The translations under genes were made by a program, and so were the position numbers. From Trochalopteron elliotii (Eukaryota; Chordata; Aves; Passeriformes; Leiothrichidae), in assembly GCA_024734555.1 (NCBI GenBank), contig JANPWX010000054.1, forward strand, positions 6,475,037 to 6,539,036: a stretch of DNA of 64,000 nt, written 5' to 3'. Positions 25,501-36,239 of this stretch are shown here, piece after piece. Each line of letters starts with the position of its first letter. The stretch's first letter is position 1. The notes beneath the pieces were generated by a model, which ran no database searches, was not told the DNA's origin, and was given only the letters and a program-made list of their open reading frames with translations.

Positions 25501-26339
25501 CGAGTTCTAGAGGCCTTTGTTGCCACTGAATCAGAAGTTAGCAAGCTTCAATCCACTTCAGTTTTAAAACATACTCTAGAAGTCTTTCTTTAAAGTTTAA
25601 ATACTTTTCAATAGGTAATTTCTTACACTTTGACAAGACTAGTAATATGCAATATTGTATAGTCTGGATAAAGTAGTATTTCCAAGAGTTCTGCTTGTTT
25701 TAACTTGTGAAAAGCCTCTGTCATTTAATTTCTATCCTTTCCCTGAAAGTGAGCAGGTAGCCACCCAAAACACTGCAACTGACACAAAGTGTGTGCACCT
25801 CACTAAATTTTACTTCTTTCCCCAATTAAGTGATACCACTGAATGCTGCTTTTATATAAATATTTGAGCATATCATGTTTATTTAAAATATATATATAAC
25901 CAGGAAGGACTTCAGAGAAACAAACTGCTCTTCCATTCTCTTAATTCCCAAGTGCCTGAATAATGGGTCAACTAAATACTTTCTTCTTATTCTGTTTTCC
26001 CAGGAGATGGAAGGCATGGTATACACTCGGGGCTGTATTTTTCACATGCTAAAAAACTCGAACAAATTTAAGATAATATGCGCACACACATGCACGAAGT
26101 ATGCTTTTTTAATTCCTTCAACTATTTTAACTGGTTTTCTTTGGAGTCCCAAAGACTCATCTAGATTTAGTTTACTTCTGCCAACATGTCTGTACAACAT
26201 GTCTATTCAAAGTAGTGTGTTGCAAGATTAGGGGCTGCTTATGCTTTTAAGTAAAACTGCTGACGTTAGTATCATGTAAGATGTACAGAACTCAGGACTG
26301 GTAATTCTGGGGATAGGAGGTTACACTGTAATTTACTGA
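22571..26339. other. Non-coding stretch with one exon-like open frame
   Basis: No gene is supported. One frame of 114 codons (24347-24691, plus) directly follows a pyrimidine run ending in CCCCTGCAG at 24339-24347, which is a fair splice acceptor, but there is no recognised domain and the frame lacks an ATG start at its 5' end. Short A runs and CA-rich sequence near 23830 and 24070 are the only other features. Confidence 0.55.
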
Positions 26340-26445
26340 GAGAGTCAGGGTGTCCACAAAGGTAATTGTGGACAAATTACCTCTCCCAAATTCTGACAAA
26401 TCAACTGCAAAACTGACTTGTGATAAAATTACTTCTCTCAGCTAT
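26340..26445 (-). mobile_element. Possible further MIR-like fragment
   Basis: On the plus strand the order GGACAAATTACCTCTCCC, then AACTGCAAAACTG, then TGATAAAATTAC follows the antisense MIR order (GGGCAAGTTACTTAACCTCT, then TCTGTAAAATGGGG, then ATAATAATAG) with many mismatches. The match is weak, and chance A+T-rich similarity is a real alternative. Confidence 0.3.
26351..26382. repeat. Two interleaved perfect 8-bp inverted repeats
   Basis: TGTCCACA (26351-26358) pairs with TGTGGACA (26367-26374), and AGGTAATT (26360-26367) pairs with AATTACCT (26375-26382). The arms alternate in the order A, B, A', B', sharing only base 26367. The two hairpins exclude each other as simple stems but have the order of an H-type pseudoknot. 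All arms are exact matches. Function is unknown. Confidence 0.75.
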
Positions 26446-27448
26446 ATACACAACAGTTTTTCTTTGGTCAATCATGTGTGCCACAACAACACGAATTCTT
26501 TTTTATGAATGGTGTTTTATAGTTCAAGTCTTCTGAATAACCCACTGAGCTAAACTATTCAGTTCAAACAAGTTCTTTCATGAATTTTGGCCATGTTATG
26601 GCTAGTTCTTCTTGAATGCTCCAACTAAAAGATTCATCATTCATAAATGCACACTGAAGATGTTACAAATCCGTTTCTAATGGAAGTTTGGGGGCTGCTT
26701 ACTTTTTCTATGGGCCATTTCCTTACTCAAGGTGTATGACTGGACACAAAACAAGCACTTACTATTGCCACTCCAACTGCATTGCTGGCAGAGAAAGAAC
26801 ACTGCCTATTCTTCTTTAATTCCCCTTCTCTCTCCTTTAAGAAAAACCTCAAAACCAAAAATATGTCTCAATGCACAATTTCAGGAAAACCTCTTAGGCT
26901 AGAATCTGTGGGACTCCCTCAGTCATTAGCACTGTAACAAAGAAGCCCTGCTTAACCACATACTCCAGAAAGTATCATGACCCTAAGCCCAATTTTATAC
27001 TCTGATTTAGTTAATATTTTTGCATTACTCAACAGCTTTTACCTAGCCAGAGCACATTCTCAAGCACACATACACAAAAATGTGTTCTTAATTACTCTGT
27101 TGGTGGCAAAGTCTGTCAGGTTTCTCACCTTTTATTTTTAGCCACTTCCAAGTTCTTTTTGTCCAAGCCTGAACCAGGGAGCAGGGAGCACTTATTTCTA
27201 TTAATCAATCAATGATGGCAGTGGTGGTGCACTCTAGTTTTTCATTCTGACTGCAAAGCAAAATTAAAAGCTATATTTTGCAAATTTACGCATTATAGAT
27301 TGTAGGAGCAGCTGGTGGACTGCTGCTGAGACAGACCGTCTTTTCCCTTCCAGTCCCCTGTGACTGAGATGGAAGAATTACAGGACAGCACTAGCAGCTG
27401 CTGCTGCTGCCCCAGAAGCAGCAAGCCAAGGTCTCTGCAAAAATAATT

Positions 27449-27476
27449 GGGGAGGCGGGGGAAGGGAAGAAGGGGG
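27449..27476 (+). other. Putative G-quadruplex motif on the plus strand
   Basis: G runs at 27449-27452, 27457-27461, 27464-27466 and 27472-27476 are separated by loops of 4, 2 and 5 bases, meeting the canonical quadruplex rule. More G-rich sequence continues to about 27500. It follows a short CTG-rich run (about 27398-27416). Confidence 0.65.
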
Positions 27477-27814
27477 ACAAAGAAGTTGGGGAGGGAAAGG
27501 CACTGCCAAGGCTGGCGGCACAAACAAAACACTGCACCTTGCCCTCAAAAGAAACAAATGAGCTAGTTTGGACTTCCTTCAGTAGACACAAAACTCTTAA
27601 GCCATTATGAGACTTGAACACACTACCAGTTTTTGATAAGGACTTTTACAGAATTAAGAAAGAGTGAGAAAAGGCAATATTCCTTCCGGTCCGACGTTTG
27701 CAGCAGTTTGCTCTCAAATCCTCTAAAAATAAAGCACAGTACAATGAGCAACACCCTTCCTTGCAGCTCCACAACAGAGTCATTCCATGGAGCACTCTAC
27801 ATTAGCACAGGCAC

Positions 27815-27911
27815 AGTCTGCAAGTCACTTCATGCCCTGTCTCCTGTAAAACAGGGGTAACCAAATCCTTTCTTACACACACGTAGTCATGAAGATAAAT
27901 AATAAATGACT
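27815..27911 (-). mobile_element. MIR-like ancient SINE fragment, antisense
   Basis: On the plus strand, GCAAGTCACTTCATGCCCTG is followed by CTCCTGTAAAACAGGGGTAA and then a GTAGTCATGAAGATAAATAA segment. This reproduces the antisense MIR order: GCAAGTTACTTAACCTCT, TCATCTGTAAAATGGGGATA, then TTGTGAGGATTAAATGAG. The agreement over three ordered blocks supports the call; the borders are approximate. Confidence 0.6.
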
Positions 27912-28458
27912 CCAAGCCATCATCAGCGTGAAAACACCAACAATCACTCATTTTTAGACAGATATGAAAGCAGAACCAGTGGGAATTATGCCCGTTTTTT
28001 TAAAAAAAACTGTTCAGTGCAAAAAATCAGCCTGCTTATGTATTTGGTCATCTAAACAGTGGCTCAGTACAAGCAAGCAATGCCCATCTATGCTACTCAG
28101 CACACTAAATATAAAGCTCATCTCAACAGGGCTGAAAACCACAAACACACTGACTGACCAAACCACATCCACACACATCTGAAAACCTAAAGTTCATCCC
28201 AAAGCTTTCATGTTTCCCAGTGGCTTTCCCAGGCTCAGGCTGACCTCGGAGGTCTCACTGAGTAGGACAGCAACATGCCTCACCCCCTGTGAATGAAGAG
28301 CACCCTTTACAACAGTGACTTCCAGTTTAAACAGAAGTGATCTGTGAATGCTCATTTTCGAGAGAGATAGTCTATTATGAAAAACCACACATGGGTCAGG
28401 TGTGCATGTCTCACTGTTCCTTCTACTAAGGGACTTCAATGCAAGATACTACTTGGTC

Positions 28459-28504
28459 CAGTGTATGCTGCTTCAGTGTATGCAGCATTCAGTGGATGCT
28501 GCTT
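28459..28504. repeat. Three-copy 15/16-bp tandem repeat
   Basis: The units CAGTGTATGCTGCTT, CAGTGTATGCAGCATT and CAGTGGATGCTGCTT follow one another directly. The middle unit carries one substitution and one insertion at its 3' end. It is a short minisatellite-like array. Confidence 0.85.
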
Positions 28505-28765
28505 CATTTTCACAGCAGTGGAAAAGACTTCCAGATTAGTCATAAAAGAGATTATTTGAAGAAAACATTTGGCTATTCCAAAAGAAAAAGGGAAAAAAAT
28601 GCCACTGCCACCACAGCAGATGTAGCTTCCTGTGCCCTGTTTACAAAGACCGATTCAAAAGACATACATTAATAGTTTAATTCCTGTATGGGAGAATATG
28701 CTTCATTTTAAATATATCGCTTATCTTTTAATTGGAGAACCTCTTTCCTTCCAGTATATTTGGTC

Positions 28766-28793
28766 AATAAAACAAAGAGAAAAAAAAAAAAAA
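28766..28793 (+). other. AATAAA signal followed by a 14-base A tract
   Basis: AATAAA at 28766-28771 stands eight bases before an uninterrupted run of 14 A (28780-28793). That arrangement is typical of the 3' end of a reverse-transcribed, polyadenylated RNA, but also arises by chance in A-rich DNA. No source transcript or target-site duplication could be recognised in the preceding 300 bases, so a retrocopy is only a possibility. Confidence 0.25.
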
Positions 28794-31700
28794 CAGGAGA
28801 AGAAAATATTGAAACGTCTTCGAACTGATCTCATACACATAAGCCAAGAAATACTTACAGGTCAGAAGAAAGTACTGGTGGCTGAAACAGTTTGCATGGT
28901 TTTGTTGTGTGTCAGAACCCCTCTCAAGATAAGCTGAGAACGCTGTATACAAAACCAGCACCATTATAAGCAAACACAGCCTTCCCTCAATGTTCGTATT
29001 TCACATTCAGTTTGGGAAGCTAAGCTAGTGATTGTTATCTGAAGAAACAGCTTTTGATACATCATCAATTTCCTGAAGAACATATAAGTTTATTGAGTGG
29101 GGGTTTTCAGACTCTTATCTCATTCAATAGTATTATGCCTTATTTTTTAAATTTTTTTTTTTGAAAACTATAGTTAAAATATTGAGATGCCAGTAGAAGA
29201 CACTTCCTCAAAATCTAACTACAGGTATCAGCTTCTAAGATTATTAGGGACTCAATCTGTTCAGAAGTTTTTGAATAAAATTAAATAAATCCTTCCTCCT
29301 TTGCAAATTACATTCTACACTGTTTCTAAACCCAGGGTATTTAGTCAAAGTACTTTTACACAAACCTTATATTAAATCCAACACCATATGAATTTTTAAT
29401 GCACATAGGAAAAAAGTTTCAGCAACATTAAACCATTTCTGCTGCTACAAATGCTTCAAAAGTCATGACTTCCAGGTGTTTCTGAGGGTAAGGATTACAA
29501 CATACATCCAGGATTTCTGTCAATTTACAGCTGCATAAGTGAGTAAACATCTGAGGACAAGAAGGGTTAAATTACACAAAAGCCTTCACTGTCTTCCTAA
29601 AAGTCTTAACCAGTTAAGGAACGGGGCAGTTTTTTTCCTCCATAACTCATGAGGAAGGATTTATAGAATGGCTTGGAATATTACACAAGACAACAATCAA
29701 GGCATGTGGCCTCAGAAGTCCCAGCATCACACACATGGAAATGGAGGATCAATAGAGACCAATAAACAGGGTACAATGACAACCTGCACCCGAAGCAGCC
29801 CATTTCTGGTAGTGATATCATGTGTCTCTATTCTGAAAATATTACTTATGGCAGGCCCCTTCCTCAGCAGCAGTCCTCTCAACGACATCTCAGACACTCA
29901 AACGTTATCTGAAGTTACTCATCTCAGTGACTATACTGTCTTTCTCCTCCCTCCTTTTTGACCCAAAGCTATTTTTGAACTTGACCTTCTTTCAGTCTCT
30001 CCAGTAAGAAAAAAGCCTTTGATTTTTCTCATGTTTGGGATCATGATGGAGAGGTAGGCACTATCCACCATTCTCTGTGTAAGAATGTTTTTTGCTCTCC
30101 TTACATCATCTTTTTGTCACTCATATTTATTTACCCACAATCCACTTGTTTCATTTATTTAACAGACTACCATACCTGTATCCTTCTTCCCCTCTTGGCT
30201 GGGAGGCCTCACAACACAGAAACGTAAGAAAACCATCTACTTCATGAAAATTAATTCAGCAGATGTTTCTCCTTTGCAATAAGTTACCTTGGTGGAAGTG
30301 GTTTTAGAGCTACTAAATATAAACACATATGGAGGTATTTAAGGTATTCTGTCATTCACTTCACTTTTGAAGACTAGGAAGTCTGAAGTTCAAGAACATA
30401 AGAAGTTTGTTCCGAAGACAGAGTGGCCTTACCACACACGTTTTCATAAGACACTTGAAATCGCAGACTGTGCCTGTACTTCATGTTTCATAAACATACA
30501 TACAGCTTCTGCAATTACTTCACATTTCATGCAAAAGGCATTAGAAATACAACACCTGGGCTCACACATTTAGCCTGAAGCTCCAGGCTGAAAATGCACT
30601 TTGTGTGTGTAATGTGTGAATGCACATTGTCCAAAAAAGAATAAACTGCAAGCTTACAAAAGGAAGAAAGCAGACATACTGCAAAGTACAGCCCCTCCAT
30701 CAGAGAGCATTACAGCTACAAATATTCTGGTAGCTTGTATAGTATATTCATGTTACAAGCAGTAAACTGGCTTTGGATGCATGCGTATCCAAAATAATAA
30801 ATTTACCAGCTACAGAAAACAAAGGCAAAACCTTCCCAAAAATGCTGGATGTTATCATAGGTATATTCTTATCAAAACTGAATGCACTCCATTAAACTGT
30901 TTGCAGAAGTCAAGCTACATTTTGGCAAGAAAATGAACAAATGTAGTTGATTTCTTGGCTTCACGTATAAACCCAAAATGTCAAAGAACCAGGTGGTTAT
31001 TACTCAAAATCTTTAATAAGACATAATTTGAGATTAATATCTACAGCCCTGCACCACACTGTGAATGAAGGCAATAAACACTGAAATGAAACCACCAAAA
31101 ACCCTATTTCTAAAATACCTTCAATTCATTATTAACATTCATTTTGAACAAAGAATTTACATTCTACAAAGAACTGGAAAGTGAACCTGGTATCAGTTCA
31201 ACTTTGAATAAACATTGACAATACTTAAAAAAATGACAGTGGCTATTAAAAGAAAAGTTCTATTTTTGCCTATTATTGAGGTTCCCTACTGAGGAACATA
31301 GTAAGCTGCTGGCTGATTACTTTGTTGTGTAATTGTTCAGAACTTATCATGTACACATCATCTCATAAGAAAATGTGGCTTGTCCTACAATTTTCCTATT
31401 TTCATGACCAGTCCTTACAAGAAGCTAGAGGCACAGGTTGGTTTGGCAAATTTCTGGATCAAAACAGTATCGGGCAATGCTTCAAACTGAAAGCAATCAA
31501 AAAAAGTCAAAACAGAGTCAATGGCCAAGGACAGTGAAGCCTCTCCTCCAAATGTGTGCCTTCAGTGGGACAGAAGGAAAACAGGCTTTAGCTGTGTACC
31601 ACCAATGAGAGCAGCAGGATTATTTCGACTGAGAAAAGCAGAAGTTGAATTATCTAGAACTTAGTGCAAAAAGTGTTCTAGCATCAGCAAATACATTGAA

Positions 31701-32442
31701 AAAGCAGTACAAGTGGAACAGTAACATAAGCATCAGGCCACTATGTATTCCTAGTATGCTGCATATACATCTATAAACTACAATACCTGGTATACAGTAT
31801 GCATTTGATAAACAGCAAAGATCTCTCCTGTTCAGAACTTTATGGTATTGCTCACTGCTGCGCCATGATAACTAGTTTTCCTTACTTAGGAAAAGAAGTC
31901 ACAGAAAATTTCCATGTTAATTCATTTCACTAAATAGCTGGGATAAAGTTTTCCTCACAAGCTTATAGCCCTATGGCTTCACACACACTTCCTCAAGACC
32001 AAAACTTACTTGTTGTGGCACATTAAAAGGAAAAATGTGACTGAAATCTATTTTTATCCGCAAGCTTCTGGAGAGCTAGTATACAGATGTACATTTCTTG
32101 TACTTGCATATGTAATCAATATTTTACATTTTCTATTTTTACTGTAAAATGACAGCTCACAGGAGTAACTGCTAACTGCACAGATCACTGGAGACACACT
32201 CTGGGGAGTTCTTCGTATATGGACATTTTTCAGGAAAGCCCACTGCCTTCAACTTGAAAAAACACCCAGTAGAAATGGTTGGACAGAACTGGCTTCCTGA
32301 TACACATTTTAAAACAAAAGCTGGTGACAACCAAAGCAAAATCAAGATCAAAGGAGAACAGTCCTCAAAACCTAAACTGAAACTTTATCCTCTGTGAAAG
32401 TAGCCTATATATATGAAAATAAAAGTTTAGTCTTTTCTCATG

Positions 32443-32519
32443 AAAAAAAAAAAAAAGGAAGCAGAGAGTATGGAAGTAATTTAAAATACACAGAATTTTT
32501 TTTTTTTTTTTTTTTTTTT
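32443..32519. repeat. A14 and T24 homopolymers in foldback arrangement
   Basis: A run of 14 A (32443-32456) is separated by 39 bases from a run of 24 T (32496-32519). The two could pair as a 14-bp A:T stem. The T run, read on the minus strand, could also be the A tail of a retroposed RNA whose body would be the more G+C-rich DNA at about 32530-32870. No AATAAA is seen near that presumed tail. Confidence 0.6.
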
Positions 32520-35519
32520 ACATACATGAAAGCAGTAGGAACAGAAAACATACTATTGTGGGTTAATCCAGGGATCCCTCTAACTGGGTATTCTGAGCAG
32601 AAGATACCTTTGCAGGCAGGGTACAGGAGCCCAGCTATTGTCTGTGGTTTAGTGCCTGTGCTCCCCAGCACCACAGTCAGACAGCAGTAATGAGCCTCCC
32701 TTCACATCTGCTCATGGAGCTGCCATCCACAGCCGTGTTAACCTGCTGATCTGCCTCCACAGCCTCCTACAGCAGCAGGTCTGCCAGGAAAGGCAATGCT
32801 CCCACTGGCATAGCCAGCACTTCTCTACAAACACCAGTCCTGCCACCACTCCCTAGTAAGATTTTAATGCTATCTTACTGATCTTTATTTTAAAGACTAG
32901 TAAAAATAATGCCTAGTTTGTCCAGTATCCTCACCACTCCTTTCAAGCACTGGTCTGCAGCAGCCAGGCACACCTCTTGCCCAAGAGACTTTTCTAAGAG
33001 TTTCCCATCACATGGAGTGCAGCAAGAAGAAAACAGGTACTACCCTATAACAAATTGGCCTGTCTTCTAGATTAGGGGAAACCAAACTCTTCAAATAACC
33101 AAATGGTTAGTAACCAAACAACAGTAATAACCAAACTCTCCTTCAACCACTTGGAGCACAGAAAGATCACAGCCATGCACTCCATTCATATGATGGCCAC
33201 TCTGTTATCTGAAAAGGTTATGAGCCCCTGACCAACCAGCACGTTACCACTGGCATTCCCACAACTGGAAGTTAAACATCATTTCAACTTCACTTGTTGT
33301 CAGTGATCCTTTTTTATCATTGTTTTTATTTTTAACAAGTGTTTCCACCACCCCAAAAGCTGTAGTTTAAAGAAAATGAAGGAAAGATGAGGGAAGACTG
33401 GTGTGGTGAAATCTGCTATTAGACAGCTAGGCTACTTGTGTGTTGATTATCTGTTTAGAAAAATGATCCAAAGCTACTATTTACATGTTTAAAATAACCC
33501 AGCCCAGTTTGTCTCTAATGGTGCACAGAATAATCATGTGAACCATCTAGCTAGCAGATCTGAATGGCAGCAACTTTTGCCAGAGGCAGCAATGCAGTGC
33601 TGAGAACACATGCTTTCCACAGCCTGATACTCTCTCTAAATTCAACCAGAGCTGTCTGAATGATGACTACATTTGAAAAGAGGTATCAAAATCGTTATGA
33701 TGGGCCACATACATGAATTTAGAAGGCATTTCTAAAGCACAAAGGGGAGAGAGGCATTCATCTCCCTTAGTACAGTCAACCACAAAAGTGCCCCTGCCTC
33801 TTAGTGCTAGGGATCTGCTCTGGAAACACCACCTTGGAGCTCAGAACTTTGCATCATTCTGGACACCTGCTGACACCAAAGCCAAATACCTGAGTTTCTG
33901 CTTGTCTCTCATTTGCAGTGATTCATACAGAAAGCCCCCCAACCCTCAGTACAGTGCTCTCTCACCAGCCATTTGAGCCATCTGTATCTATTCCTCCCCC
34001 TCCCCTCCCCTCTCAGTGTTTGTTGACCGTGCAAGTGGTGCACAGGTGATACACTGGGCTGAGACAGGGGAGGAACACTGGTGACCAATGTGTCATTTAT
34101 TTTTTTAACCCCCTAATCTACATATTTAGAGAGGCAAAGAAACAGAGAATATATGATTCACCCTTGACATTCCACCAGATAACTTCAATCCTGTAAAATG
34201 CCCCCTAATGACCTGAATATAATACCATGGTGTTACAGTGTCACTTTAATACTGCAGGGTTCTTCCTCTGGCAGTGCAGTCTGCAGACTTAATATGTAAC
34301 ATACAGGATTATACTGCCACTAAAATATTACTTAGTGCTGCTGAAATTTCAAATTAATTCAGGGAGCTAAATCATTATTCAACTCTGCCTTTGCAGAGAT
34401 ACATTCCCCTGGTTGTTTTAATAACAGTGATTTTAGAACTAGAGGGTTGTTACTGTCTCTTCAAGGCTTGCTGAAAAGGAGAAGTGGCCTCTAAACTGTC
34501 AAGCAAGTTAATGCAGTGATGCATGGATGTTTGTGACTAAAAAAATAGTTTGAGAAGAATGGGCTCAAATTTTAAGAGAGGTCACAGCAATGTGGCTGAT
34601 GAATCATTTTATTATTTAACAATAAATTAAGAGACTAGCCCAGTTTTCTCTGTATTTATGTACATACACACTCCTATGTTCCCATCCACCACCACCCTCC
34701 TCCACAGACAGATTTCATAATAATTGAGGGGACATATTCTTGATGAAGCAAATGACGCAACTGCTGGTAACTGATGAAACTGATCTTTGCCAGTTGAGGA
34801 TGTGGCTTTCAAGTCATTCTGAGCTCCAGCTTTTCAAACCTAAATAAACAAACTTGAACTTTTTACAGCTCTGGGTTTCTTCTTCCTGAATAATTCCTGT
34901 TACTAATGAGTATCCTGTACTTTTAGGTAACTACAGCACTCCAACACTTAAGATGGGCCAATCCTTGTCACTGCATTAGAGCCAGTGTACACAATAACTT
35001 GCTAACATATGAAGTAAGGGAAGACAAAAAACAGTGGATGGGCGAATCATAAAAGCAAGTTTCTATCCTCTGAATGTTTGCCCATTTTTAAACATTGTGT
35101 TTAGATTAGTTTCTGTTTCTCAGTTAAAATACCAGGCTGCTCACTTCTACAATGAGGTTTCTTAAATCCGGGAAGCATTCCCAAGATATACTGAAAAAAA
35201 TCCTCAAACCAAAACCCCCACAAAAACAGTGGTAAATGAGGAACAAGATAGGGCCAAACACACAGGCTGAAAACAACTTGTAGCAGTGAGTCTAAATTAG
35301 GAATAATCAAACTTTCTCCTTATTAAAACTGTTACCTACTTCCTCATTCATTAATATTGTCCTTGTTTACACTTGCAGCCAGGCCAAAGATTTTCCCCTC
35401 CCTCCAAATATAATTTCCTGCTATTGACAGACATGTTCAAGTGCTGGATGTGTGTATGTCTACATGGCACACTGCAGGCAGAGGCGAGCCTTCTTGGCCA
35501 CCATCCAAGCCAGCTGTAA

Positions 35520-35645
35520 ATGAGCCAGCTCCAAACTGGAAGCTGTGTAAGCACAATTAGCACAGCAGTAAGCCTGATCTAACACATCCTGCCAAGAGAC
35601 CGAGCTTATTAGCTCGAGCTCAACACAATGAGAACGATGGTTATG
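35520..35645. promoter_or_regulatory. Candidate regulatory element with nested palindromes
   Basis: AGCTCGAGCT at 35611-35620 is a perfect 10-bp palindrome, and CGAGCT at 35601-35606 pairs with AGCTCG at 35611-35616 across TATT. The preceding bases contain CACAATTAGC, a TAATT-type homeodomain core. The density of structured motifs in A+T-rich surroundings recalls a conserved non-coding element, but I cannot assess conservation from one sequence. Confidence 0.25.
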
Positions 35646-36219
35646 GGGCTTCTGCTCTGGCTCCACACAGAACGTGGGCAGCTGAAGACAAGCACATCAA
35701 GCTCGTATCTGCCCACAGGACATGGTGTAAGTACATCTTCTCTTGGGGTACACCCTCTGCTGCAAGCACTATGCTTTCCCTCTGCATGAACTCCCAAAAT
35801 ACTCCGAGTGCTGTGAGCAGATGGAGGGAACAGGGATGTCCAGGTGAAAACTTCTGAGGCAGTATAAAGATAAAGGCACCAGGCAGGTGTTTAGGCACCA
35901 GGCACCAAAAAAGCCAAAGGGAAAGGCGAGGGAAAGGCAGAGCAAAGCACTGAAGACTCTACAAACTGATAAAGAGCACTCCACTTCTGGCATCTATCAG
36001 GTCCAGAACAATAATGACCAAAAACCATTACCATGCTGTAGATGTTAAATGAGTTCTGCACAAGTGCTCCCACCAGCAAAGAATTCACTATTTTTGGTGG
36101 ACATTTGAACAGCCCAAAAGGGGAATGTACCCAGAGAAGGAAATCTGTTATCAAACTGGGACCCAAGAAACTAATGCTCTCCTGGTGCCATAGTTTTTAT
36201 TAAAGGAGCAGTGTCAGTC

Positions 36220-36239
36220 TGCCAACCACTAGGTTGGCA
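36220..36239. repeat. Perfect 8-bp inverted repeat, 4-base loop
   Basis: TGCCAACC (36220-36227) and GGTTGGCA (36232-36239) are exact reverse complements separated by ACTA. Each arm includes a TTGGC half-site of the type bound by NFI, but the half-sites face the wrong way and are too far apart for the classical NFI palindrome. Confidence 0.75.

Larger units (their letters stand above)
27912..32442. other. Non-coding stretch, no gene recognised
   Basis: Short frames only (101 codons or fewer). Two small items are listed separately: a three-copy 15-bp repeat at 28459-28504 and an AATAAA signal just before an A tract at 28766-28793. The remainder is A+T-rich DNA in which I recognise nothing. Confidence 0.65.

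Noticed and set aside
33990..34015. C-rich run as a minus-strand quadruplex
   Set aside because: Only three runs of three or more C are present, so the four-run rule is not met.
33990..34050. Long polypyrimidine run ending in CTCAG as a splice acceptor
   Set aside because: The signal is strong but only about 30 bases separate it from the nearest donor-like GTGATAC, and no recognisable coding frame follows.
35351..36166. Stacked minus-strand frames as a multi-exon gene
   Set aside because: Phases shift without visible acceptor and donor signals at the changes, and none is recognisable.
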